Source: Deinococcus apachensis DSM 19763
GTDB lineage: Bacteria; Deinococcota; Deinococci; Deinococcales; Deinococcaceae
Direction of reading: 5' to 3'
DNA: 64,000 nt
NCBI RefSeq assembly: GCF_000381345.1
Contig: NZ_KB906410.1
Coordinates: 55,313-119,312, forward strand
Part shown: positions 9,421-18,770 of the stretch, in pieces
How positions within the stretch are numbered: position 1 is the stretch's first letter
How the letters are laid out: each line of letters begins with the position of its first letter
Program-made: the position numbers and the translations under genes
The notes under the pieces: model-generated
The model's database searches: none
What the model was told of the DNA's origin: nothing
Seen by the model: the letters and a program-made list of their open reading frames with translations, nothing else

Positions 9421-9446
9421 AAGTACAACTACGGAAGTTGTGCGGG
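9419..9446. repeat. IS630 left terminal inverted repeat
   Basis: The inner 15 bases, CGGAAGTTGTGCGGG (9432-9446), are identical to the reverse complement of 10520-10534. Over 28 bases only three positions differ from the right end. The transposase stop codon (9429-9431) lies inside this repeat. Confidence 0.85.
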
Positions 9447-10467
9447 ATGGGAACCGATGATGGACCGAACGCCGCCGGGTAGCTGGTTGTAGCGCTCAAA
9501 GAAGGCCCGGAAGGCGGTCAGCAACGCCTCGATGTTCTCGAACAACTCGCAGTGGGTGACTTCCCGGCGGAAGTGCCGCCATAACATCTCGATGGGGCCC
9601 TGCCAGGGGCTGTAGGTGGGCAAGTACAGCAAGACCAAGCGACCAGCCGCGCCTCTGACGACAGCCTCGATTTCCTCGTCCTGACGGGTACTGGCGTTGT
9701 CCCAGGCAACATAAATCCGTTCGTGGGGATGCTTCTCCAGCAGTTGCTGGAGAAGCTCGGCAATCTCCTGGCGCCGTTTTCGTGTCCGGGTCAACACGAC
9801 CGTCTCCCCCGTGTGATAGTCCACGGCCCCAATCCCATACCGGCGTACCGGCTGCGCCGGTGTCGGGACCATCACCTGCTGACCCATGCGGCTCCACACC
9901 GCCCATAAGGTCGGCAACCAACTGATGTTGAACTCGTCGGCGTAGTAGAAGACCTCCCCGGGCTTCAATTGGTCGCGGGTCTCCCCAACCGCTTTTTTTT
10001 GACGGTGTATTCGGGATCTGGGCTGGTGATGGTGTGTTGAGGTCGGTTGAAGTGGATTCCCCCTGATGCAGCAAGCGGTAGACGCTCACGGCACTCAGAC
10101 GGATTCCGATCAGTTCCGCCAGAGAGTCGGCCAAGCGCCATCCCGTCCACAGCGAGAACGGCAGATCCAGCGCGCGTGGCCGCTGGCGAACCACGCTCAA
10201 CGGCTTCTCACGGTATTCGGCTGTCACTGTGGGCGGAGCACCGGACCGGGGAGCATCCGCCAAGCCCTGAATTCCCTCGGCGACGTAACGGGGCAACCAG
10301 CGGCGAACCGTTTCCTCGTCGTACCGCACCAGTACGGCAATCTCGGCCACCTTCCGCTGCTGCTCTGCCGACAGCAGGACGATCAGGGCTCGAATGCGGA
10401 GATGGCCCTCCCCCGTACGGGACAGGTGATCAAGTTCCTCAAGCTGTTCGGCAGATGGGGGCGGCAA
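9429..10467 (-). pseudogene. IS630 transposase in three frames (one programmed shift, one apparent mutation)
   Basis: The N-terminal piece (from 10467) has the helix-turn-helix region (LRIRALIVLLSAEQQRK, YDEETVRRWLPRYVAEG) up to VYRLLHQG. The middle piece in a second frame reads GIHFNRPQHTITSPDPEYTV. The C-terminal piece in a third frame holds the DDE domain: FYYADEF (first Asp), YVAWDNAST (second Asp) and YSPWQGPIEMLWR (Glu). The first break lies at a C5 run (10059-10063 on the plus strand) and is repaired by one extra G on the coding strand. The second is a -1 shift at A AAA AAG, a classical slippery heptamer. Only the first should inactivate the gene. Confidence 0.8.
9992..9998 (-). promoter_or_regulatory. 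Probable -1 frameshift site A AAA AAG in the IS630 transposase
   Basis: On the coding strand an A8 run followed by G gives the in-frame heptamer A AAA AAG. Slipping back one base joins the frame of PDPEYTVKKK to that of VGETRDQLKPGEVFYYADEF, which restores the DDE domain. IS elements of this family often use such a shift to make the full transposase. Confidence 0.65.
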
Positions 10468-10519
10468 CCGAAGGGGTGCATCTCAACCTCCTCGGTACGG
10501 CGAGAACCCCACCGTACAC

Positions 10520-10547
10520 CCCGCACAACTTCCGGAGGTGTACTTGG
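10520..10547. repeat. IS630 right terminal inverted repeat
   Basis: It mirrors the repeat at 9419-9446. It lies 53 bases upstream of the transposase start, so the promoter must be within or next to it. Confidence 0.85.
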
Positions 10548-11054
10548 AGACCACACTCTCCAGCTCAACCTTTGACTGGGGATGGTGATCCCAACGCCAA
10601 CCCCACGGCTTGTCCCAACAAGCAGCCTTTTCGATTGCCCCTTGTCCCCCCGCAGCTGCATGACACTGGAGCTATGGTCAGGAAGAACCTTCGAAGAGGT
10701 TCCAGCCCTGTGTTGGCAAACCCCTCGGGCACCATCCCCTGCCGCTGTCAGCCCTCCAGCTTCCTGAAGACGGCACTCCGCGCCTCCACAGTCGTTGAGG
10801 TGGACGGGCGGGCGTTGGAGGCAGGCAACAATGCAGAGGGTCTCTCCCTCCCATGGGAGGCTTGGCTGACATCTCGCAGTTCGAGGCCAGGTGGCGAAAA
10901 CACTCTCTGACAGGCACTGCAACCCCACTGGGGCAGGCGCCTGCGTGCCGTATCAGAACAGGTGTGGCACCTTCTCAACGGGAGGGCCGTCCTCCAGTCG
11001 ATCCCCGGACAGCCCTTGACCTTCCTGTGGCTGGAACGCTTAGCGTGTCCTCAC
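10548..11054. other. Spacer between IS630 and the MerR gene
   Basis: About 500 bases. Several open frames exist on both strands, but none shows a family motif or a convincing start site. The last part must hold the promoter of the MerR-type regulator. Confidence 0.4.
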
Positions 11055-11843
11055 ATGCGAGGCCGCCTGATCATCTCCCGGTTTGCCGTCCTCACCGGCC
11101 TATCCCCGAAGACGTTGCGGTACTACGACGAGATCGACCTGCTCCGTCCTGATCATATCGACGAGCCTACCGGATACCGGTACTACAGCGTCGGCCAGGT
11201 TCACCTGGCCGTCCAGGTACGGCGCCTACGTCAACTGGGTCTGCCGCTGGAGGAGATCCGGCAGATGATCGACCGTCCCGATCATGCGAAGGAGGTGTTG
11301 CTTCGTCACAAGCAACGGCTGAGAACTGAGATCGAGTCCCGCCAGCAGTCGCTCACACACCTGCACCGCTTGCTTCAGGAGGACCCCATGGAATACCGCA
11401 TCGAACAGCTTCCCGCCCTTCAGACCCTGACCATCCGCACACGTCTTCAACCCCCTCATTACGAGGTAATTCCCGAAGCATTGCAAGAACTGATGCGCTA
11501 CAAGAAGGCCCGAGGCTACACGATTGAGGCTCCGAGCTTCTTCGTGCATCACAACGACGACCATGAGGAAGGAAGCCTGCTGGAGGTCTGCCTGCCGGTT
11601 GCCGGTCACGTGGAGTCCGAGGGGCGAATCGAGGTGAGGACCTTCGAGGGTGGCAGGGCCTTCATCGGGCGGTTTGTGGGACCTTACGACAAGACGGGAG
11701 CAGCCTACTCGGTGGTGGTGGAAGAAGCACTGCGGCGCGGCCTGAGCATCACGGGGGTAACGGCTGAATTCTACGTGAAGAGCGTCCCGGACACGCCGAA
11801 CCCTGAGGCGTACGAGACAGATATCGCCTTCTTCCTCAACTAA
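11055..11843 (+). CDS. MerR-family regulator with GyrI-like effector-binding domain
   Basis: The 262-residue protein starts [20 protein letters not shown]. Residues ~1-70 are a winged MerR helix-turn-helix ([20 protein letters not shown], then YRYYSVGQ). A coiled helix (~75-110) follows, then a GyrI/AraC-type effector domain from [20 protein letters not shown] to the end. This is the BmrR-like layout, in which a hydrophobic drug or small molecule bound at the C-terminus activates a nearby promoter. An upstream in-frame start at 10962 would add 31 residues with no family similarity. No adjacent transporter or efflux gene is present; the next gene downstream is IS debris. Confidence 0.88.
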   Translation: MRGRLIISRFAVLTGLSPKTLRYYDEIDLLRPDHIDEPTGYRYYSVGQVHLAVQVRRLRQLGLPLEEIRQMIDRPDHAKEVLLRHKQRLRTEIESRQQSLTHLHRLLQEDPMEYRIEQLPALQTLTIRTRLQPPHYEVIPEALQELMRYKKARGYTIEAPSFFVHHNDDHEEGSLLEVCLPVAGHVESEGRIEVRTFEGGRAFIGRFVGPYDKTGAAYSVVVEEALRRGLSITGVTAEFYVKSVPDTPNPEAYETDIAFFLN

Positions 11844-11910
11844 CCTCTCGCCGCCCTGGTACGACGGGCAGGAGATGTACGCGGAAGGCGTCCAGCGTAT
11901 CAAGCTCCAG

Positions 11911-12960
11911 TTAGAGTGCGCGACGACGGACCTCCGGGACGAACGAGAACCGTACGGTTCTCGCCAGCCCGCCCCAATCCAGCCACGTTCCCGGCACCCT
12001 CGGCATGAGGTCGAGGTTCTGGAAATGACAGAGGAGAAAAGCCGGGCTGGAGAGGCACCACCAGTGCATCACCCCAGGCGTGCCGTGCTGGGCGAAGCGT
12101 TCCGGGCCGCATCTCCCCTTAACCGTTTTCAAGAAGGTCTCGATTCGCCAACGGCGCTTCCCTACACGGGCGAGGTACTTGCCCCCAGGGCGAGATTGGA
12201 CATTACGAATCACTGCTCCGGCTCTTTGTTGTGGGAGAGCCAGACCCAGGAGACGCACATGGCCTGGTCAAGTCCGGTGGGCTTGACCAGGCTCCCCCGC
12301 ACCATTAGGTCACGTATCTGCTGCCCACCCTCCAGTTTCTGGGTGCAGCGTACGCCGACCACGATGTCCAGCCCCCGGCTCAGCATGCCCCAAACAAACT
12401 CGGCACTCTCGAAGCCCCCGTCCGCATGCAGACGGGGCCGACGGTTCCCCTTCAGCAGCGTGGCCGGGACGGTGCGGAGCAACGGCAAGGCGAGCTGGGC
12501 GGGGGAGGTCGTGCCCTTCCCCCGCGAGACCTGAAAAGCCCAGGGCAGTCGGAGTTCTCCACAGCACAGGTACAGCATGACCAGGTGGACCCCCGGACCC
12601 TGTGGTAAGTGGGACCCAGTCAACCAGTTCAGTGAACTTGCCGGTCTTTTCCAGGCTGGTCACGTCCACCAGCAGTTCCAGCCGACGGCGCTGGTGGGGC
12701 TGCTGTCGCCAGAAAGCCTGCAACGTCTCCCAAGCGTGCTGACGACACCCGACATATTCGCCAAGTGTTCCAGGCCGCGTGGTTGAGAAAGCGGCTGAGG
12801 GCCGAGGGGGACTTGACGGGAGCGCGTTCCGGGAGCGGTCTATCGGAACCATCCAACATCAGATCGAGGAAGACCTCGAAGGATTCCCGATGCTGCTTGC
12901 GGGCGAAGCAGGGCAGGAGGTCAGAATACAGCCGTCTAGAAAGCAGCTCTTTTGGGCGTA
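11911..12960 (-). pseudogene. IS4-family transposase, decayed by frameshifts and a stop
   Basis: Reading 3' to 5' on the plus strand, pieces in successive frames spell one transposase. They are RKQHRESFEVFLDLMLDGSD, APVKSPSALSRFLN, RQHAWETLQAFWRQQ, LLVDVTSLEKTGKFTELVDW (first Asp), RPRLHADGGFESAEFVWGML (second Asp), GVRCTQKLEGGQQIRDL and KRRWRIETFLKTVKGRCGPE (catalytic Glu region). The tail is WCLSSPAFLLCHFQNLD to VRFSFVPEVRRRAL. Breaks lie near 12745, at a C5 run 12590-12594 and at a C5 run 12182-12186; the last two are repaired by one added G. An in-frame TGA near 12213 also interrupts it. No terminal repeats were found. Confidence 0.8.
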
Positions 12961-13404
12961 CACCCCACTATGGGGCCAAAAGCGCGTTCTGGACTGCCTT
13001 TTCCAAAACTGCAAGATGTCAGTTTACCCAATCACTCCTGTACGTGCCCAGCACTTGGCGGAGCTCACTGTGGGGCGGGGCTACGCGTACGCCCGGGGAC
13101 CCTGCCTCTGTGCCGCGCGGACAGCGCAGACGGTTTACGCCTGGCTCTCGCCTCATCTGGTCTTTCAAGATGTGAGGTGTGAGGCTTACAAAAAAAGACC
13201 GTGCAGAACGACTAATTCGGTCTCACTCCTCTGCCACCGCTCGACCTCACAGCTTATCCAGCTCCAACCACGGGCACATGGAGACGGATAAGCCACAATC
13301 TGCCGAAAAGCATTCCAGACCGCCTGTCCTTTCAGTGAGGGCGGTCAAAGAATCACCGTCGCGTCAACCCCGTGAGGTTCCCCGTCCCGCGATCATGTCT
13401 CATT
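12961..13404. other. Spacer between IS4 remnant and methyltransferase
   Basis: About 440 bases with no recognisable gene. The part near 12961-13030 probably contains the lost end of the IS4 element. Nothing else is supported. Confidence 0.4.
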
Positions 13405-14181
13405 TCATGGTTTCACAGCCCGAGTGGCGAGTTGGGTCGGTATGTAACTCGACAGCAGATCCCCATTCACGCCGTGGTCGTCCTCGTAAAGCCCAGCGAT
13501 CAGGAAGCCCGCGTCGATCTGACCCGCGATCTGCTCCGTGAGGGTGTGGCTGAAATGCAGGGGCCTGGCTTCCCGCCGGTACGCCTCCAACTGCTCGGGG
13601 GACAGGTGCGCCTCTTCCACATACGGCAGGCTGTAGCGCACGCGCAGTTCCCCCGTCTCGTCAAGGTGGTCCAGATCGAAGATGAACATGGACGGGTTGA
13701 GAAAGCCCGCCAGCAGACTTCCCCCGGAGCGCAGCACGCGGTACGCCTCGCGCCACACCGGGCGCACGTCGGGCACGAACAGGTTGGACACCGGGTGGAT
13801 GATCACGTCGAAGCTCGCGTCCCCGAAGGCGGAGAGGTCGGTCATGCCGCCCTGCACCAGCCGCAGGGTGAGCCCCTCGCGTTCGGCAACCTCCCGGTCG
13901 AGAGCCAGCTGTGCCTCGGACAGGTCGAAGACGGTGACGTTCGCCCCGGCGGCGGCGAGGACCGGACCCTGCTGCCCACCCCCCGAGGCGAGGCAGAGAA
14001 GATCAAGACCCCGCACGTCGGGCAGCCAGGCCCGGGGAAGCGGCCTGGTGTCCGTGAGCATCACCGTCCACTCGCCCCGCCGGGCGGCCGCGACCGTCTC
14101 CGGCGTGACCGGGCGGGCGTAAGGACTCTCCCCCCGCGCGGCAATGGCGTTCCAGGCGTCGCGGTTATGCTGTTCGGTCAT
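13405..14181 (-). CDS. SAM-dependent class I methyltransferase
   Basis: The 258-residue protein (start MTEQHNRDAWNAIAARGESP) has the Rossmann-type methyltransferase motifs. Motif I is a variant, LDLLCLASGGGQQGPVLAA; the acidic motif II is VTVFDLSEAQL; then MTDLSAFGDASFDVIIHPVS as motif III/IV and VWREAYRVLRSGGSLLAGFL as the post-motif region. This is a UbiE/Methyltransf_11-type fold, and the substrate cannot be inferred. A longer frame starting 39 bases upstream is less likely because the family similarity begins at TEQHNRDAWN. Confidence 0.85.
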   Translation of the reverse strand: MTEQHNRDAWNAIAARGESPYARPVTPETVAAARRGEWTVMLTDTRPLPRAWLPDVRGLDLLCLASGGGQQGPVLAAAGANVTVFDLSEAQLALDREVAEREGLTLRLVQGGMTDLSAFGDASFDVIIHPVSNLFVPDVRPVWREAYRVLRSGGSLLAGFLNPSMFIFDLDHLDETGELRVRYSLPYVEEAHLSPEQLEAYRREARPLHFSHTLTEQIAGQIDAGFLIAGLYEDDHGVNGDLLSSYIPTQLATRAVKP

Positions 14182-14415
14182 GAGCGCTCCCGTCCCCGTG
14201 GCATTTTGAAAGGATGACACGCCCGTCCCAGATTCAGGGAGCGACCTGTCGATGAGGATGAGGGCTCGAGGAGCGAGCCCCTGGAGCCCCCTGAACGCAT
14301 ACGAAATAGGCTGGCAGGCGTGTGAGGCAAGACTCCCCCGGTGTGAGGTGTGAGATGGGCTCTCCCAACCGTCCTGGTCGGGCTTTCCACCTCACACCTC
14401 GCCGGACCTCACTCC

Positions 14416-16249
14416 TCACACCTCGCCCGGCGCCTCCTCGAACACCGCCCGGGGAATGACCAGCACCCGCCCGGTGGACCCCCTGACGGCGCAGTAGACC
14501 GCCTGAGTGCTGGAGCCCTGCTGGGAATCGGGAACTACCCACCCCCGTTCTACCCACCGCCGCCCGTGCAGTTGCACCGCCTGGCGGCCCAGCCGTTGCC
14601 GGAAGGCCCGGGACGCGGTGAGCAGGTACCAATCCGCCCCCGTGCGCCACCCAATGAACTCCGAGCCGAGGTACAGGTCCACCCGCTTCGCGGTCGGGCG
14701 CTGGTTCCCCTGCAGCATCAGCGTGCGGATCTCCTCGAACATCTCCTCGGCGGGGTTGGACTCGCGGCGGTGGGCGTGGAGCATCACCGCCAGGCGGCGG
14801 GGCAACTCGGCAGCGTCCTCCGGTTGCGGAAGCACGAGGACCTGCTCGAACAGCACCTCCAGCGTCGCCAGCACCGCAGCCAGGGCGTGTCCCCAGTCCC
14901 GCAACGCCAGTACCTCCGGCCGTTGCCGCTGCGTCTCGACTCGGGTTCTGAACCTCCCCCAGTCTGCGAGGATTACCTCGGCCACGCGTGGCCCCAGGTG
15001 CCCCGCGCCCTGCTCCCAGATGCTCTCCAGCAGCCAGGCCCGCTCCAGGCCAAGCGCCGTTTCCTTTCCCGCCCCGGCGCCCAGCGGGGGATGCAGGTCG
15101 GCGTTCACTAGCAGCAGGCGGTTGTGGCTCCCCGCATGCCGGAACTCCGGCCGCGCCTCCCCGATCAGAATGACCACCCCACCCAGCGCTGTCCCCCCGG
15201 TGACGCCGCCACCTGCCCTGCCTCGAGCGTAGGACTGCCCGTTGGCGAAGGTATACACGAGGTTTTCCAGGTCCCTGGGCTTCTCGCTGGTATGCACCTC
15301 GTCGATCAGGAACGGCAGGCCGCCCAGACCTTCGAGGATGCGGTTGAACGCCGCCTGAGTGGTGCGATTGGCCTGCGCCATAAACGGTTCCTCGCCCGGG
15401 GCCGCCCACGACCCATGGAGAAGTGACAGGCGGTCGTCTTGCCCGCGTTCGAGTCACCCGCAAGGTCCACGACCGGGTACCGCCGGAGCTTGAGTCGCGG
15501 CAGGAAGGGGGAGGCGAGCGCCAGCCCCAGCAGCAACCACAGGACGTAGGCCCCTTTCCAGGTGGTGATCTCCCGCAGCGAGCGGTCATAGGCTGAGGCG
15601 TCCCGCCCCGGCTTGAACCGGTCGTGGCCCTCCCCGATGTACGCGACGTGCCCACCGATGCTGGTCGTGGGCGTGACGAGCACGCCGCCCGGCATCATCC
15701 CGAGGCGGTCGCTGACCAGGCGCTCGGGGAGGGCCGCCGCATTCGTCGCCTCGAAGGCGCTCAGGAATTCCACCAGCTTCCCCGCATTGCTGGTGGTGAC
15801 GTACGCGCCACTGGGGCGAGGTGATCGATCAACCCTCCAGGTGTGGCGAGGTCACGGCGGGGGGCCGTCACTGTATGCTGGCCGCCGCGTCGGTCAAATT
15901 GCACCTCCAGGTACTGTTCGCCACTCGCCAGATTCTGCCCGATAGACCGCAAGAAGATTCGTCCACGGTAGATGGTCTCCTGGCCCCCGCTGGCCCTCTG
16001 GAGAATCAGCCGCCCGTCTTCTTCCAGGTAGGTCTCGGGGAGGGAGAGAGGCTCGCCCGTCTCCGGGTGGAACAGATACGGTCGCGGCTTCAGACTCAGA
16101 GAGACCACGGAGGGCTCCACGACCGGATCTTTCTCTGCGGCTGGGGCTTTCCCTGCAGCCGACTTTGACCTGGGGCTGGAGGACGGCCCCTCAGGGACGA
16201 CGTCCGGGGACAGCGGGACGAGGGCGTCCCGGGCAGACTGACTGGTCAT
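14416..16249 (-). pseudogene. DUF927-type mobile-element ATPase, broken by two frameshifts
   Basis: Three overlapping frames make one ~611-residue protein. The N-terminal piece starts at 16249 behind AAGGAG. The middle piece has WKGAYVLWLLLGLALASPFL and the P-loop VVDLAGDSNAGKTTACHFSM. The C-terminal piece has LGGLPFLIDEVHTSEKPRDL (Walker B-like) and NLVYTFANGQ. This matches DUF927 proteins, helicase/primase-like ATPases common on plasmids, phages and integrative elements. Both breaks are repaired by one added base in a homopolymer (G4 at 15813-15816 and C3 at 15412-15414 on the plus strand). It may therefore be a young pseudogene or contain sequence errors. Confidence 0.75.
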
Positions 16250-16652
16250 ACGACTCCTTACGTACTGAGGATGGTGTGAGGAATGAAGTTCCGCAGATCA
16301 ACAAGCGCACGCTCGCTGAAGTGGAATTGAAGAGCCATAAAGGAGTCGGGATTTTTCGCCTTGCCCCCGTAACTTCGAACGACCGAATCGAAATAATTGG
16401 GGGAGAAAAACGGCAATGCTCTCCCCTGCCCCAGCATCGACTTTGCCCCGTCACCTGTTGGGGAAGGGCCAGGAAGCAGCGCTGGGGCACGTTCTGGACT
16501 TTCCGGGATGCTGTCTTCCCTGCTGTCAGCTTTGATGGTACGAATTCAGGGATCGAACAATGTGACGCACCCCGGCGGTACACCTCACACCACCTTTTTC
16601 TCGTCCATTACAGGGAAACCGACACACCCCCTCTCGGGGGTGGGGGACATTC

Positions 16653-16680
16653 TTGACAATTTTGCCGATCTGTATATAAT
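16653..16680 (+). promoter_or_regulatory. Consensus sigma-70-type promoter with no gene behind it
   Basis: TTGACA at 16653-16658 and TATAAT at 16675-16680 are both perfect consensus and separated by 16 bases. The surrounding ~250 bases are AT-rich compared with the rest of the window. It points at a non-coding stretch that ends in a terminator. Confidence 0.75.
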
Positions 16681-16686
16681 CCGCAG

Positions 16687-16912
16687 CCGCCGTCTGAGAA
16701 TTACCGTACGACAGCCTGTACTTTTAAGGATATAACCGAAAAAATGCATTTGAGAGAGGTGGAATTTGCATCTTGACTACATAGTCTTTGTTTCAGTCTT
16801 GGCAGTGACGTCCTCATTGATTTAAGAGTGCGCAGTCGTTGAGCTGTTCCATATAGCCAGCAGCAGGGCAATTAAGTGGCAGAAGGAGGCATGAAACAAC
16901 ACCTCCTTTTTA
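16687..16912 (+). ncRNA. Candidate small RNA
   Basis: The span runs from the predicted start just after the promoter at 16653-16680 to the U-run of the terminator at 16883-16911, about 225 nt. It contains no frame longer than ~10 codons with a start. The downstream gene is convergent, so the transcript serves no known gene. It may be an antisense, regulatory or plasmid-type RNA of the relic element; there is no match to a family I know. Confidence 0.4.
16883..16911 (+). terminator. Intrinsic terminator (plus strand)
   Basis: Stem AAGGAGG (16883-16889) with CCTCCTT (16902-16908), a 12-base loop and a TTTTT run at 16907-16911. The minus orientation lacks a U-run, so it acts for the plus-strand transcript rather than the convergent gene. 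Confidence 0.7.
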
Positions 16913-16928
16913 AATGAGGTCTACATCT

Positions 16929-17786
16929 CTATTCCTGGCCGCGCTCTTCTATGACGAGGTCGATGAAGGCACGAACATCCGGAGCAATCAGGTACAAGGC
17001 CAGCAAATCAATGTGCAGGTAGGCCAGGGTCCGCTCCCCCGCAGGAAGGCTCCGCCGCAGCACGTTGTTCGCCAAGGTCGTCGTCCGGTAACTCAACTGC
17101 ACCACCTCGTTCCGCAGGGTCGGTGCCCCCCGCGCCGGGAGGCGACACCGGGTGAGCAGGGCCGCCACCCGCTGGGCTTCCTCGGAGATCACGCCCGTGC
17201 CCTGTCTGGCATAGCGCACGTCCTGCAGGCGGCGCACCCGCCGCTGGAACTCCGGCAGACTCAGGTAGGCCAGCGCGAGCGTTGCCTGCAGGGCGTTCCG
17301 GGAGCCGCCCCGCGGGACCTGCACCTTCCAGGCCTCCTCCAGCGCCTGCTCGAAGGGCTGCGTCACCCGGTAGCTCACCTGGGTCTTCGCGTGACTGATG
17401 GCCCGGCGGGTGAACCAGGGCAAACCCAGCCGCTGGGCCTGCTGCCGCATCTTCTCCAGCCGCGGGGCGTTGTCCGCTCCGGCCTCCTCCTGCGACTCCA
17501 GCCGGGATGGAACCACATTCGGGCCGCCTGCGGCCTGCTGCCGCAGATGTTGTGCTTCCAGGTGGTCCAATGGGCCTTCCTGTCCCCGTAGCAGCCGGGC
17601 GTGGGACTGGAGGTGGGCGGTGAGGTCCGCCTCCGGGGGCCGGGTGTGCTGGTACAACGACCACAACCCGGCCTTGAGGGTCAGGCTTTGCAGTTCCTGC
17701 CCGGTGAAGGGAGCGAGGTGGGGAAGCAGGCGCGTGAGGTAAGAGCGTGCGGCGTGCAGGTTCAGCTGGTCTTCGCGGTGCGTCAT
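16929..17786 (-). CDS. Hypothetical protein of the relic element
   Basis: The 285-residue protein (start MTHREDQLNLHAARSYLTRL, behind AGGAGG) is rich in Arg, Gln, Leu and Ala and mostly helical, with a hydrophobic C-terminal stretch (YLHIDLLALYLIAPDVRAF). I recognise no family. It lies on the same strand as the DUF927 gene, 680 bases upstream of it, and next to a tyrosine-recombinase tail, so it is probably cargo or maintenance machinery of the same integrated element. A frame extending to 17837 has no ribosome binding site. Confidence 0.65.
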   Translation of the reverse strand: MTHREDQLNLHAARSYLTRLLPHLAPFTGQELQSLTLKAGLWSLYQHTRPPEADLTAHLQSHARLLRGQEGPLDHLEAQHLRQQAAGGPNVVPSRLESQEEAGADNAPRLEKMRQQAQRLGLPWFTRRAISHAKTQVSYRVTQPFEQALEEAWKVQVPRGGSRNALQATLALAYLSLPEFQRRVRRLQDVRYARQGTGVISEEAQRVAALLTRCRLPARGAPTLRNEVVQLSYRTTTLANNVLRRSLPAGERTLAYLHIDLLALYLIAPDVRAFIDLVIEERGQE

Positions 17787-18109
17787 GTGGCCTCCTGCCC
17801 CACCTGCGTTCTGGCGGGGCAGCACACACTGCGGCACCCCCTCTCACACAGTCAACCCCGTTCAGCACAGCTTTTTCACGTACTGCCGTTCCTGTCTCGC
17901 ACAGTTCGGCTGCCTCGCGTCCAGTGGCCAAAATCCAGGTCGGAGAGGGCAACTCGGGGCCCCGACATTCCACGGAGGACGCGACGCCAACGATGCCCGG
18001 TCCGGCTCGAACTTCGCGTTCCAGGAGACGAACCCGCGTCCAGCCCACCAGCCCCGCTTCCATCGTCGTTCACGCTCTGGCCCGCATCCGGGAAGGTACC
18101 CTCGCTCAA

Positions 18110-18290
18110 CCCCACGTACGCGCGCTCCTTCACTCCTCGCGCGTCTACACTTCCGTGACTTGCGCCATACCTCCACGAGCCTGGTGTTGTCGCAGGGGCG
18201 CCGATGGACGCCATCAGCGAGAAGCTTGGGCCCAGCCGACCCAATACGGCGGCCGGTACTGATCGGCATGTCTTTACGCCGTTCAGGGCC
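18110..18290 (+). pseudogene. Tyrosine recombinase (integrase) C-terminal remnant
   Basis: One frame reads LHFRDLRHTSTSLVLSQG, the conserved box II region of phage-type integrases (usual form HDLRHTxAS, with catalytic Arg and His). After one missing G in a G4 run (18195-18198) the next frame continues PMDAISEKLGPSRPNTAAGT and DRHVF, the usual block before the catalytic tyrosine. The first histidine of HxLR is Arg here and the tyrosine (usually Y-x-H-V) is lost, so it is inactive even after repair. The rest of the gene is absent or unrecognisable. Confidence 0.65.
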
Positions 18291-18518
18291 GGGCGAGGTT
18301 GTGGCGAGCACGGCCACGACAGGGCGCAGACGGAGTGAGGCGAGCGTTTTGGTTTGAACCGACCGAATCTGTGCTTCGACGAGTTGGGAGAAGACGGTTT
18401 CAATGCGCTTGCGGGGTTTAGGGTGGCGGGACTCCCGCCACCCGCTGTCATACCGGGTGTTCTGCCTGGGTGGAAACATAAACCCCAGGCAGGCATACCC
18501 TTCGTCGCCGATGACCTT
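18288..18518 (-). pseudogene. IS982-family transposase C-terminal fragment
   Basis: The minus strand reads VIGDEGYACLGFMFPPRQNT, then RKRIETVFSQLVEAQIRSVQ and TKTLASLRLRPVVAVLA. This matches the end of IS982 transposases (Asp-Glu-Gly-Tyr block and the R-x-x-IE-x-VF-x-L block with the catalytic Glu). It stops at the recombinase remnant and is joined upstream to an IS6-type piece. Confidence 0.7.
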
Positions 18519-18735
18519 CGGACCAGGCCCTGGGCGAAGAGATTACTGAAGTTGATGCACCAACTGCGGATGGACTCGTGTGTGACGGCGCCCCGTTCCA
18601 ACAGCAGTTCTTCGACATCCCGAAAGCTGCGCGTGAAGCGGTGACGGAGCAGGGGCGGCGTAGCCGATCACAGCGAGGGGAAACCGGGAGCCAGGAAGCT
18701 TGTCACTGCTGAGCACGTCGTCACCCGGTCGCCTC
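18519..18735 (-). pseudogene. IS6-family transposase N-terminal fragment
   Basis: The minus strand reads RFPLAVIGYA, then RHRFTRSFRDVEELLLERGA and THESIRSWCINFSNLFAQGL. That is the N-terminal zinc/helix-turn-helix block of IS6/IS240 transposases (FSFRDVEEhhxERGhxVSYETIRRWxxKFG). It is then joined directly to the IS982 tail, so two unrelated elements have been fused by deletion or nested insertion. Confidence 0.7.
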
Positions 18736-18770
18736 CGGGAAGAAATCCATCAGCATCTGTACACTGAATC

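Larger units (their letters stand above)
9426..10540 (-). mobile_element. IS630-family insertion sequence
   Basis: A 1115-base element is bounded by imperfect terminal inverted repeats matching at 25 of 28 positions and, at both ends, by the dinucleotide TA (9424-9425 and 10541-10542), the target duplicated by this family. It carries one transposase gene on the minus strand that fills nearly its whole length. The match of the repeats runs 3 bases past TA, so the exact boundary is uncertain by a few bases. Confidence 0.85.

Noticed and set aside
14162..14184. TTATG...TCATGA near the methyltransferase start, resembling the DdrO-bound RDRM palindrome
   Set aside because: The spacing and inner bases do not match the 17-base RDRM, and no other candidate was found by eye in the window.
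16890..16916. Eight-codon frame MKQHLLFK behind AAGGAGG
   Set aside because: The ribosome binding site is one base from the ATG and is itself the left arm of the terminator stem.
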